A stretch of 64,000 nucleotides of DNA from Anarhynchus alexandrinus. Taxonomy: Eukaryota > Chordata > Aves > Charadriiformes > Charadriidae. The number at the start of each line of letters is the position of its first letter. The stretch's first letter is position 1. A program made the translations under genes and the position numbers. Positions 47,138 through 59,084 of this stretch are shown piece by piece. Below the pieces are notes generated by a model. The model had not been told where the DNA came from and ran no database searches. It worked only from the letters and a program-made list of their open reading frames with translations. The DNA lies in contig VUYV01000015.1 in the NCBI GenBank assembly GCA_008711295.1, positions 3,138,406 to 3,202,405 on the forward strand, in the 5' to 3' direction.

Positions 47138-47504
47138 AAAAGTGCATTTTTGTTCTTTCAAGTGCACAACTAGACACTTAATTTTCTGCTTATCGACAAA
47201 AAAATTGAGATAATAAGCTGTGGCAAGCTCCATATATCTGGCTATGGATAGCATCATGATTTTTTACAAAGCTCACAGTTAAGCTGTGGAATTTTGTGCT
47301 GTAAGATGTAGAGCATGTAAAAAGCATGCAAAAGTTTAAAATTGAAAAGAAGAAATTGAAGGAAGAAAATTCTAATCAGCCTTGTACAACAAAGAGGCCA
47401 CTTATGACTCAGAAAGTTCCTGTGCACATGAATCATCAATATCTGGGAGAACATATCAGGAAAATGTTTGTCCTAATCTTATTTGCTTCTCCATGCAGCT
47501 GCAA

Positions 47505-47590
47505 TTGACCAGTGCTGGAAACAGGACACTGGGCTAGATAAACCTTGGTGTGACCTGCTCTGGCTTCTCTTCTGTTCATTCTTCTGCTCA
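47505..47590 (+). mobile_element. Ancient CR1-lineage 3' tail, sense
   Basis: The words GACCAGTGCTGGAAACAGGA, CACTGGGCTAGATAAACC, TTGGTGTGACC and CTTCTGTTCATTCTTCTG follow the order of a well-known 3' tail of old amniote CR1 elements (GGACACTGGGCTAGATGGAC-like followed by a short ATTCTTATG-type end). About 85 bp, fairly diverged. Two poorer antisense pieces are at 4698-4732 and 34186-34230. Confidence 0.6.
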
Positions 47591-49934
47591 CTACTTGAAG
47601 GGATCAGAGGTCAGACCTTTGCTCATTCACACCTTGGCCTCTCTGCTGTGACTGCCCACAGAGGTCTCAATTAATAGCAATTTCAGGGATAACTTGAGTG
47701 ATGGGCTCCCCGATGGCTGAATTCTCTACTGATCAAAGTCATCATTGCTCCATTAACTACAACACAGCAATGCCAATTTATACCAGGAGTGAGTAAAGCC
47801 CCAAGTTATTGAAACAAGTCTGTAATCACTGACTTCATTTTAAATAGGGTAGCAGGAGGCCATTGGGATCAGAGAACAACAGCATTTGTTATCAGTTGTG
47901 CAGGAAGAGGTTGAGGGCTGCACCCTTGAGCAGAAATGTCATTCTCTTCCACTTATTCAAATGACACAGAATCATCAATGGGAGTGAGAAAAGAATTTAA
48001 TGAAGAATAGACAGATTTATGTAAAAGTTTGTTTAAAATAAACAAGCAAATTATTCTCAGATGAAATTAACAAAGAGACTATTTTTTTGTATTCCATCAT
48101 AGCCAAAACTGACCACATTTGGATAAAGGCAAATGGGTAACCAATTAGCTGAAATCCTTTATAGTAATTTTTTTTTTCAATATTTCCTGATATGACTTTC
48201 TTAATCCCTTCTTTGAAACGTGTTTTTGCTTCTCAGTAAGAAATAAATAGCGTAAATAGCAAGTTGTGGGTTTTTTTTTCCTTGCTTGAAAAATAATGCT
48301 GAAGGAATTGTTTTGCAGTTGAAAATTAATGTAACCCATTATGTCCAGGAAATTTCTTCAATATATTACTTGCCAAGTCTTTGGTCCTCGCGAAGAAAAT
48401 AATTTTAATTTATCTCATTTTTCACAACTGAGCCAATGATTGTTTAACCTAAAGTGCCATTGTGACTAAGTAGAGAAATATCAGGGTTCTTGGTCATTTT
48501 ATTGGAGCTTAGCTATTAAGCCCACTAGGTTAGCACTGAGAATCACAGGAATTGCCACTTCAGAAGGGGAAAAGTCCTAGAGAATGTAACAGAGGATGAA
48601 AACATTTCATTTGGCTTTTTTTTGCACTCTTTAGAGCATTAAACAGAAAATTATATCTTTGCTATAAAACCCAGAAAGGTGGATAAAAACAAGCTATAGA
48701 AAGGTTGTAATTTTCAATTATATGTTACAAATGTTTGGAGTTAATTTCTCACATGTTTATGTATTTGTTAGCCCTTATAAAAAACTATTATTATTGCTTT
48801 ATTGTTATATCCTTGTCATGAAGGTCTTACAATTCGTAAGTGAAAATGTGGTCTTGATGTTAACTCTGGAGACTGTATTGTTGATTTAATGTATGTGGTT
48901 AGTATTTTCAAATTTCCCTTGAGGATTTAGATAAATGTTTTCTACTAAGTTATATGGCTGAGGTCCTACTGTAGGCACTCATGCTTGTGTTCAACTTTAT
49001 GTGCTTTTAGCTGTTCTACTCAAATCAATAACTCAGAGCTATAACTCAAGCCAATTGACAATTCTGACCTGCAATTTTTGTCAATACTCTGAAATTCACC
49101 TATGGAAATTTAGCTCTTCTGCCAAGGTAGTTATGAGAAATATTCAACCTTCCATCTGTTGTAGTATGATAAAAATTCAAAAGCACACTTTATAGGAATA
49201 GCACCGTAGATTCCCAAATGAGAGGCAGGTTCCCTTCAGAGTTGCCTTTTGCCAAGTTAGCTAAAAGTTACCTCACTTAAAGTAACAGAACAATATTATT
49301 TCTTTCCTGAAAAAATGTAAAGATTTCATGATTTCTAAGTGACAAAAGACACATTTTTCTTACGGATCTAGATGCACATTTAAAATTCAAACTGATAATA
49401 ACAGAAAAAACCACAAGGGAAATGTTGATATAGAAATGGAACATTTCCAAATGATCTAGTTAAATATTTTGGTTGATTCTAAAAGTGCTAAATAATCTAG
49501 CTTCATGAGTTGCATGTTTTCTTGCAACTCAGCATGACAAAGATTTGGGAACGGTAGCTCAAAAACATTTGCAAGGCTGTTTCTTACACGACTCTATATA
49601 TTAGATGTAGAGGGTTTAAGGATGCAACTCTTTCCTGCCGTTGCAATCCACCCGTACAACAAAGAAAGAGGTTTCTGGTTACAGACCCTTCCCAACATGT
49701 TCAGCTATTGTGCACAGCATGAGAAAACCTAAAAAGAAGCCTGAGTACCATTAACACTAGTTTTGATTCAGCTCATGTCATAACAATGTTAAACTAGGAT
49801 ATGAGCAGAAAAATATTTCAAGAAAGGGTAAAAAAGTAATCTTCAGTTTCGTAAAATGATTTTTGGTGTCTGGGAGAATTACTAGACTATGGTAGATCCA
49901 CCCCAATGTTAGGAACAGAATTATTTGCTAGGAT

Positions 49935-51114
49935 TGAGACCTTGGACTTCAGGAGGGTTAACTTTTATCTCTTCAAGAAACTGTTTGGAGAAATCCCATG
50001 GGTGAGGGCTGTAGAGGGTAGGGAGGCTCAAGAGATCTGGTCGATATTTAAGTATCACTTCCTCCAAGCTTAGGGTTGGTGCATCCCTAAGAGCAAGAAA
50101 ACAGGCAAGGGAAGCAGGAGACCTGCATGGTTGAGCAGGCCGCTTCTGAAAAATTCAAGTGGAAGAAGGAAATTTACAGTAAGTGGAAGAAGGGACTGAG
50201 CACTTGGGAAGAGTACAAAAATGCTGCCAGAGTATGAAGGGATGAAATGAGGAAAACCAAGGCCTCCTTGGAATTAAGTCTGTCAAGGGATGTCAAGGTC
50301 AACAGGAAGGGTTCCTTCAAGTAAGTTAGAAGCAAAAGGAAAACTAGGGAAAATGTGGACCTGCACCTGGGAAGGAATAACCCCATGCACCAGTACAGGT
50401 TAGGGGCTGGCCTGCCAGAAAGCAGTTCTGTGGAAAAGGACCTGGGAGTCCTGGCGGACAAAAGGATGACCATATGCCAGCAATGTGCCCTGCTGGCCAA
50501 GAAGGCCAATGGCATCCTGGGGTCCACCAAGAAGAGTGTGGCCAGCAGGTCAAGGAAGGTTTTCCTCCCCCTCTACTCTGCCCTGGTGAGACCACATCTG
50601 GAGTACTGTGTCCAGTTCTGGGCTCTCCGGTTCAAGAAGGACAGGGAACTGCTGGAGAGGGTCCAGCAAAGGGCTACAAAGATGATTAGGGGACTGGAGC
50701 ATCTTTCCTATCAGGAAAGGCTGAGGGACTTGGGTCTTTTTAGTCTAGAGAAAAGAAGATTGAGGGGGAATCTTATTAATGCTTATAAATACTTAAAGGG
50801 AGGGTGCCAGGGGGATGGGAACAGTCTTTTTTCAATGGTGCCCAGTGTTAGGACAAGAGGTAACGGGCACAAACTTGAACACAGGAAGTTCCATCTANGA
50901 GGAGGAACTTCTTTACTTTGAGGGTGGCAGAGCACTGGAACAGGCTGCCTGGAGAGGTGGTGGAGCGTCCAACTCAAGACATTCCAAACCTGCCTGGACG
51001 TGTCCCTGTGCAACCTGCTGTAGATGAACCTGTTCTGGCAGGGGGATTGGACTAGATGATCTCCAGAGGTTCCTTCCAACTCTGACCATTTTGTGATCCT
51101 GTGATTCTGTGATC
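49935..51114 (+). mobile_element. CR1 LINE lacking the reverse-transcriptase core, sense
   Basis: The left half (49940-50355) is the CR1 linker between endonuclease and reverse transcriptase: one frame reads DFRRVNFYLFKKLFGEIPW near 49947, and the words GCAAGAAAACAGGCAAGGG and GGAGACCTGCATGG follow. At about 50356-50366 it jumps to the region after the polymerase core. A 188-codon frame (50355-50921) then reads [29 protein letters not shown] and [20 protein letters not shown]. The tail ends TCCTGTGATTCTGTGATC. Over 1 kb of polymerase (palm motifs) is absent compared with full CR1. There is one ambiguous base at 50898. It is little diverged and was probably a late insertion. It makes no functional enzyme. 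Confidence 0.93.
50898..50898. other. Ambiguous base N
   Basis: A single unresolved base within the CR1 copy, in a purine-rich stretch. Probably a consensus or polymorphic-site call. Confidence 0.95.
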
Positions 51115-53273
51115 TGCAGGGCAGTACCAATGTGAAGGGGACTACCTAGACTTGCCCTGAACACTGCCTTGCCTGAAGGCCTTATGTATCATATGGAGAA
51201 AAGGGAGATAGTATAGGTCACAACCTTTAATTCCCTTTTATTTCCTTATTTTAGCTGGAATTAACCTTTGTTGATATGAATCAAAAGAAAACAATCAATA
51301 ATAATTATAAAATACATAAAATATATCAAAATGAATATATTTTAAAAATAGGGGGAGAGAAAGAGAAAAGAGCACATGCTCATGTTTTCTCCATTCCCTG
51401 CTGGAAAAAAATAGGCAAATTTTTATGAATATATACATGAAATATGAGCAGAAGAAAGCAAGAAAATCCATGAAAGTGAGAAAGAGAGACAGAGAAAGCA
51501 AATATGGCTAAACATTTGATGCAGACTTTCAATGCCAAAAAGGAATTTAACAGCCTTTCAGAGCAGAAACTATGATAAAATTTGATCTTTAACCACACAA
51601 AATCTTAGGGGTGCCTTTCTACAGTAAGAGCAAGAAAATGCAAATGAATTTAAGTCAGATGAAAATCTTTGATTATACAATGCATTAGTCAGATCCACAC
51701 TTAGATTACAGCGATCAGTTCTGGTCATCACATTACAACATAAAATATTGAAACACTTGACAAGGTAAAGAGACAGGAGATGAGTTTGATCTTAGGCTGT
51801 GATTATATTGTATTAATGACTTCCTATCATATTACTGGCTTCTCTATCTTATTAGAGAAATACCACTTCCTAATTGAGTAAGAAGGCAGCCAAAAGAAGC
51901 ATAATGTTAGAAATTGTTATTATTATTGCCTTTTTAGCATTCCTTTTCATAAGCTGTATACTCCATCCTTATTTAAAGGAAAGGACATTAAAGTAGGCTG
52001 TATATTTCAATTGGGATAGTGTGATTCAGTGATCAATAAATCTAAACAAGAGCAGAGCATTATATATGCAAGACATTCAGTCAAAATATCTCACGTTGCA
52101 TCCCAGGAAGAAGAAGCCATACACAAACGAAATAGAAGGCAGCCTTGAAAAATGAAGGCAGTGTGCCAAGAATATAGTTTCATTCCCTGATAGAGTTATA
52201 CTGAGTGACTTGGTTACTAAAGTCTAGTTAAATCAAACTGTGAAATGTGTAGTGGCTAAACTGTTCTTATCTGTGACCCTGCCACATTGTCATTCCTCTG
52301 AAATTCACCTATCAAGAGAAAAGAAATGGATCACAGGGACAGCATATGGCATACCTTAAGTCAAAGGTTGTCGAAAAAGTAAGTTTTCAGTGCAACAAGG
52401 ATTTTTTTACTGCTGATAGAATTGGTGTTACCCCATAAGTGAGCAAGCAAGTGGGCAGCATGGGACAGCCTTGTGTTAGCACAGGGAGTTTCTCAGCCCA
52501 CCTTGGAGAACCTGCCCTGCACTAAAGCTCCACATGCTGTGGTTCTCCTCAACATGGAAACTCTGAGTAAGAAAAATCTTCTCAAGACTAAACCAGAAAA
52601 CTAACATTCAGGCCCTTCAGCCCCACTGCCCTTTCTGTGGACAATCTCCTGCTCCTTTTTAACCTTTAATGTTGCAAGAAGATCCTTATAGCATTAATAC
52701 TCATGTGCTCATATGCAAGTATGCTGGTCAGAGTAATAGATATGAACAAACAGATGAGCTTGCTTATTTATACTCTTTCTGTCATCAGGAAATTGGATTA
52801 ATATTTTTCTGGGAAGCTAATAGTTGATAAATTTTAGGAAACTGTGAAATCAAAGATCTAATTTGGTCAAAGGAGATCTCAATGAGTTTCTTTTTTCCAA
52901 GAGAAGAGATAGAAACTGCTATTATGTATAATAAATAATTATATAATTATAGTGCTGCACTGAGCGTTTTCATCACATATTAACCTCTTCTCATGACTAT
53001 CTTATTTCCTTTATTTCCCCATGTTTGAGGAAACGTAGTTATTTTCCTTTGACATCAATGGTAAATTAGAGTCATATCCTTTAAACAGAAACAAATATTT
53101 TCTTCCACAATAAAACTTTTGCCATTTAACATGCTCCCACTTCATCCTGAGCTAGTTTATCAAAATAATTTGTACCACCATTGTTTAAATAAGATACAAA
53201 ACCTTCATGCTGAGAAATATAAAATGCACAAAGGCTAATGTTAGTCTTATGGGCATCTGTCTTTGTTCAATAG

Positions 53274-53392
53274 GCTATGGAAAAGTCTATTGAAAAAGAT
53301 GCTCCAGAGGGGGATTTGGAACGCTGTCTGGACTTTGAATTGTCCCATCAAGAGATGTATCTCTCACCATCACTGTAGAAGAAGAAAGCTGG
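53274..53392 (+). other. Weak candidate exon with a short protein-like frame
   Basis: A splice-acceptor-like sequence (CTGTCTTTGTTCAATAG, ending at 53273), with a possible branch point CTAAT about 35 bases upstream, precedes a frame that starts A-MEKSIEKDAPEGDLERCLD and runs to a TAG stop at 53376-53378. A donor-like GCTG/GTAATT follows at 53392/53393. The 33 codons from the ATG at 53277 are hydrophilic and charged, unlike most frames here. I recognise no family. A chance frame of this length is common, so this is only a candidate. Confidence 0.15.
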
Positions 53393-53431
53393 TAATTAAC
53401 CATATTAGTCTATGTGAATACCCTATGTTGT

Positions 53432-53432
53432 N
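53432..53432. other. Ambiguous base N
   Basis: A single unresolved base in non-coding sequence between a T and an A-rich run. Confidence 0.95.
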
Positions 53433-55899
53433 AAATATAACAAAAAAACACAGCCAACAACAAAAAACCCCACCACAACAGAACACAATCAAATGGCTAG
53501 ACTCACCCTTCTCCCTATTCCTTATGTTCAAATGTACTTAAAAAAACACTTAACAGTTAGGAAATTCCTGACCAGAGATTATCTCCAACTGATTTAGCTA
53601 GCTAAAGCTTAGCTGCTTGTATCCGTGGGGAGATGGATTTTCTAGGACTGCATGATTAAGTAGAGTATGTACCAGCTAAAGTAAGTCTTTTTTTAGTTCT
53701 GAAGGCCATTGTTCAGAGTGCAATGACACCACAGACATGGTGAGCCGGTGAACCACGAATGGAAGTCGATCTAGCCTACAAGAGTGAGGGACTGATCCCT
53801 TATAACCAAAAGATGACACCAGTCACTGAAATGACAGTGCACAGGCCAAGATTTACTAAGGGGTTAAAAATGAGGTGTCCTTTTATGTGGGAACCCTCCA
53901 TTTCAAGTGATGTGGAAAAGCTCATTCATGTTGCAGCTCCACCAAACCTTAGTCTGCTCAGCATCAATGAAGTCAGGGCGTTAGGCCCTTTGCTAATTCT
54001 AGCTACACTTAGTAGATTCCTTTATATTCCTTATTTTTTTACCATTTTTAATTTTGGAGGTTATAGTCCTGGCTGCTGTCATTGTTTGGTTGGTTGATTT
54101 TGTTTCTCCTTCAGTCACTGAAGCACAGCAGAGTTTTGCAATAACAGCTGAAAAAGTTTCTGTTTTGGAAATGTCATATTACATATATTATTTCTGAGGG
54201 TGTTACATTTTGAGATTTCTTTTCTGGGGAAAATCATAACTCATTGTCTCACCAGGGAAAGAGGAAAAAAATTCCCACAAAAGTAGAGAAACCACAGGCA
54301 GCAAACAGTACGGTGGATGTTTAAAATCCTTTTCAACTGTAGTAATTCTTTCAGGTTTAATTTATAGTCACCTCTGTGTTTTGAATTATATAGGACTAGG
54401 CTGCAACAGCCATATTTAAATTCACAGGAAAGTGTGTTTAAAGGGAAGAAGGAGTAAACCCTCCCCATTGCCCTACTTAGTGTTGCTGCAATTGTAATGT
54501 GGCATTACAGCCGCTACTCACCCAGTATTGCACCCGGTAAGGAGCCGTCTTGGCTCCAGCCTTAACTTGTTCATCACCCAGAGCAGCTGTCCAAGCACAA
54601 AGCAGTAACTAAGCTCTATGAGGCAACTTTCTGCCTCAGAGTGGTAGGTAACAGGAAATTATCATGCCCATCCAGCCTTCTATGGTTTCTGTAGTTTGTT
54701 CCTAAGTAGTGTGATGGCATGCTGCCCCTCAGAGTAGACAGTTACAGGTCCCTAAAATTTTAAGCCGGCCCACAGCACATACATTCTGTGTCTGTGAGTT
54801 GTCTCCTGTTGCTTTCTTCCTGCCAGGAGTCCCACTGCAGGCATTTGACTCATGCATAGATGCTGCAAGGCACAACTGAAAATAATGCAATCCAATAAAA
54901 CAACAAAACAAACCAAAAAATACAACAGTGGGTAAATAAATATTCCGTGGAACTCGTGCCAAGGTTACATGTTTAACAGTTTTCCACTTTATTGTCAATC
55001 ATTTGAATCTCTTAGAGTGAGGGCAGACATTTTTATAGCACTTTCTGTTTAGCGTTGGACATTTGAAGTAGCACAGCAGAAAGGAAGGCGAGTTTTTAGC
55101 TATAAATTGTGTTTTGCAATGCGAAAGCTGCATAATAATGAATGATATAAGTTTTTTTCAATTTCCATTTTTCTTCTTTACCCAAGAAAGGACCAAATCA
55201 TTCTGAAAACACATTAGAAGTCAATGACAAAGTAATAGAAAATGCTGACATTTGGAAATATCTGTCTGAGAAAGTTCTCTAAGTGCTAGTTTTCAGAATC
55301 TATTCCACCCATGTAGATAAACCTGGAGGCAAGGAGCACAGGTGATGTCCTTCATACTGATTGAAAAATCGAATCTCATTAACATGAAACGAGCAGTGGC
55401 TAAATATTTTTTTCATCACCAGAATACTTGTATTTTTTCAGATTGTTATTTAGTAGTATTATTATTGATAATAACTATCAGTGATATCTTCACATTTATA
55501 TGGTGCCTTTTCTCTCAGAAGGTCCCGGTGCCTGGGCACCAAAATCACTTCCCTAATCATGGGGATGCAGCCTTGGTTTTTATCTGTGACCTGTGATGCC
55601 GCACAGCAAACAAGGAGAAATATCCCATGAATACTAAAGCATTTTGTGCAATGTAATTTGCTCTTGTGAGCAAAATCTTCAGTTTCAAGCTTTGGTAGAA
55701 AGAAATGAGATAGCATAGTGTAACTTGGAGTATTTCAGAAACTTCATGATAGCAATGGTGTATCTTTCCTGTTGAAAAGTTAAGCTTGTACTTAAATATA
55801 CATCTACCTGACTTAAGCTTTGCTATCAAGAAATGAACTATCTAGTCAAGTCATTCATCTGTGTCCTCTCCATGCCTTGGAATGAGAGAAGACTCTCCA

Positions 55900-56045
55900 G
55901 GACATCCATAGCCTCAGTCTGAGGTCAATACCTAAGAGACCTGGCATGAAGAACCCTCTGAAGTCATTCTCCACTGAATGTACAGGAAGCCAAGCCAAGT
56001 GAATTGTTCACACATCCAACTTTTAGAGGTATAAAATTAGTTGAA
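55900..56045 (+). repeat. Old dispersed repeat, copy 2
   Basis: Aligns by eye with 5735-5875, best over the block ending ACACATCCAACTTTTAGA with AAATTAGTTGA after it. Unnamed ancient repeat. Confidence 0.4.
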
Positions 56046-56089
56046 CTGTTTATTGACCGCAGATCATATATAGAATACTTTATATGGAT

Positions 56090-56101
56090 ACACACGTGTG
56101 T
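56090..56101. repeat. Perfect palindrome with E-box core
   Basis: ACACACGTGTGT is a perfect 12-base palindrome with CACGTG at its centre. It may simply be a CA/TG-repeat junction. Confidence 0.5.
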
Positions 56102-56274
56102 GTTTATACCTGTTTATGTAGATATTTAGAGTGATTATAAATATATGTGACTAAGGTATTTAGGAAAGTACTTAAGAAGAATGCTTCACACAGATTATGA
56201 AATTTGGGAAACCTGAAACTTGTCTCAGATTTCCTATCTGGTGAAAAAATGTGTGCAAATCAATAACTAATGGG

Positions 56275-56360
56275 GGAAAAAAAAAATCAAAACCAAAAAC
56301 AAACAAACAAAAAAAAAATGAAAAAAAGAAAAGCAAACCAGCAAAACAAACAAACAAAAA
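56275..56360. repeat. A-rich / (AAAC)n tract
   Basis: A-rich sequence with AAAC and CAAA units over about 85 bases. It accounts for a Phe-rich spurious minus-strand frame. Confidence 0.9.
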
Positions 56361-58764
56361 TTTCTCAAAACCATAACATGACAAGAAACATATATATTTG
56401 CAATTATAGATATCCATTTGTTAGCTAGATATAATTGGCTAAAGTATTAAGTATAAACAGCTGAAGTGAATGTGTAACCTTTTCAGAACTTACATTTTAT
56501 AATGAAGGCTTTTGCAGAAATTATTGTCTTCATCAGAGCTGTTGCTATTGTTCAAGGAAAAGTATGTGCTTTATGAAAGAAAAAATCCAAACACAATAAG
56601 GATCTTGAAGCTGAGTGTTGTTTCCATTGAACTGTGAACTTGAGGTTGAATGTACGTTTTACACTGACTTGACTCTAGTTGTCACACGAACTTCCCATTT
56701 TGTAGAAATATTAGAACATGGAGAAAGACACTGAGAACACCTCTGTGCCTGAAGGAAGAGGGCAGGCTGAGTATAGTAGGCTTGCTTTCTTTGGAGGAAA
56801 AAAAAAAAGAAAAGAAAGCATAAGCAGAGGTAAAAGTACTTATTTTTAAAAATAACATGCAACTTGAATACACTTTATTTCAAAAACAGGAAGCTAAATC
56901 TTCTGGATATTTTACTACAGGACAACACTTCCAACTGAAATTTCCATTTTCCAGATTTATTTTTTTGTATATAGATACACATAGACATACAAAGACACGT
57001 TTTTAACAGACAAGTAGCAAAAATACAAGTAAACAACTCAGCTAACAATCCTCAGTTAATGTTTTCTAAAACACTGTATAGTTACTACAAGGGGCCACTG
57101 GAAAATTCCTATACAAGCAGTACTTTAGTAGCTAAGAAAGCCCTTATTTTTTAAAAATATTCACTCACAGCAAGGTTGGGGGAAGGAATGGAAAATGGTG
57201 ATACTGAAGCCAGGGGCAGGATGGTAATTATAGGTATATTTATGTAATAAGCTCGCACAACACCCTGAGACAGCCTTTTTGAGGCAACCATAAATGGGCT
57301 GCCTGAATTTCTACTGCGAGCTCCCAGTAATCCCAGAAGAGTAACAGTTCAAAATATTTTTATAGTACACCTGCACTACTAACGTAAGGATATCCGGGAT
57401 TGCTCTTTGGCACTCATATGAACAGGAATGGAGCAGTCATCATGTGAAAGACTCTGCAGTGCTTCAGAGCAGGGTGTCATGCTGACTGAGAGGGAATTTT
57501 TTGGAGGAAACCATCCCATGAACATTTATAAGTTCAAGTGTTTGTGCATCTCACACTGTTTAATTTACTACATTAGACTTAGACTTTAGGACTGTTCTAC
57601 TAATGCAGCAGAAATGGGAATGATTAGAGCTCATGGTTAAATTGTGACCTGGACCACACCACTCAGGAAAAATTTCTGATGTGAGATGTTGGTATGAGAA
57701 ATGGTGGGGGGACCTGATCAGATTGCAGGTGAAGCAATGGAGAGGGGGAACCATGACCCAGACATTTATCCCATTTTGAGCAGAATTCTTGACAATAAGT
57801 TCAGTTAAGTGTGATGAGGGCTATGTAGAAGTGGGAGCCTTGGGGCTTTTTTGATGTCCAAAATTGCTGAGAGAGAGAAGGGCAAAGTGAGCAAGAAATT
57901 CAGAAAATACAGAAGGCAGGAAACTGATATGAGGAAACTGGGTTTTGCCAGAATGTGACATTTCCTGATCAGCTTCACGTCATTATTTGAGGGGTAGAAA
58001 GAGCCCCAAACTCACATCACAATCTTTCTGAAATGTACTTGCTCTAAACAGAACCAAATTTTATGGTTTGTTGATGGACCAGCAGCTGTTTTCCAACCCA
58101 GCAACTATTCTGACAAACGAATTGCAACCAACCAGAAGGGGTAAGAAATAGGAAGAAGAAAGCGCACTTCACAGGCAGCACTGAGAACAGGACATATTGT
58201 TCTGCTGATTGTTCCTTTAAGCATGGATAATCACGTACAATGATGTATTCACTTTAAGAGGATTCTCCATGTGGAAAATGTTCTTGAAAGGTTTAAACAC
58301 CGTGAATGATCCAAAACTCATCATAGTGTCATGGGAACAGGGGCAACCTAGAAAGCAGCTATAAAAAAAGGGAAAGCAAGAGGGAGACAGTAGAGGAGAA
58401 GAGAGCTTTGCAATTTGATGCAGACACGATTAAGGATATTCTGACTAGGGCCAAACAGCCTTGACTGATGCAGTGAAGGTTAAGCCGTCTTTTGGGCAGA
58501 GGAAAGCATCTTTCAGGATGTTCTCTTTGAGTGATTAAAAGTCTGGCTAAGCTGGGGTGGCTGCAAATATGAGAAGTGAAAACTGCCAGAAGGAAAACTA
58601 GCAAAATAATTTTTGCTATTTAGGAGAGGTCCTGAGGAAGAGATGCAAAAGATTTCCAATGTGTATAGATCATAAAGCTACCTGAAAGTGACAAGTACAG
58701 TTCACTTAAATACCTTTTCTGTCCCTTTCTCCAACACTCTTCTCCCCTGTCTCTTCCCCATCCT

Positions 58765-58778
58765 TTTTTTTTTTTTTT
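58765..58778. repeat. Poly-T tract in pyrimidine-rich DNA
   Basis: About 14 T residues inside a C/T-rich segment at about 58720-58800. Confidence 0.8.
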
Positions 58779-59084
58779 CCCTTTCTTTTCTTTCCTTCTC
58801 TGTCTGAAATCAGGCTGGGCAGAATCAGGCATGACAGCAGCAGTCCTACACGGAAGCCAGAGACAGTGAGGAGAGGAGCAGTATGAAGTGAGTGCTTGAA
58901 CTGCCTAAGCCAAGGATGCTCAACTGGCACTCAAAAGACAGTGCTTTTCATGACCACCTATGCTTGAGGAGGTCATCACTTGTCTCAGGAAGATACATTT
59001 CATATTCTTTACAGAGGTTGTTTCTCCTCGGCTGGCCTGGGTTAGGAGGAATTTCTTGCATCCTCTCTGAAAGCAAAAATCATC

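Larger units (their letters stand above)
41676..49934. other. Unique non-coding DNA with a regulatory-looking block and one old CR1 tail
   Basis: No gene recognised. Contents: T-rich tract at 42062-42108, enhancer-like block at 42640-43620, A/T tract at 46549-46582, (TTTTA)n at 46871-46900, T run at 47108-47137, and an ancient CR1 tail at 47505-47590. The segment 45560-45800 resembles old interspersed-repeat DNA but I cannot name it. Confidence 0.55.
51115..59084. other. Unique non-coding DNA; one weak candidate exon
   Basis: No recognised gene in about 8 kb. Listed separately: weak candidate exon at 53274-53378, old dispersed repeat at 55900-56045, A-rich tract at 56275-56360. A 112-codon frame at 53759-54097 has no recognisable motif and a membrane-like C-terminal half; I do not call it a gene. 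A purine-rich frame near 58620-58832 is low complexity. Confidence 0.55.

Noticed and set aside
50355..50921. 188-codon open frame as a host gene
   Set aside because: The peptide is the C-terminal part of CR1 ORF2 and the surrounding DNA is a CR1 copy.
53759..54097. 112-codon frame with a hydrophobic C-terminal half
   Set aside because: No recognised family, no convincing acceptor at the start and no conserved motif; treated as a chance frame.
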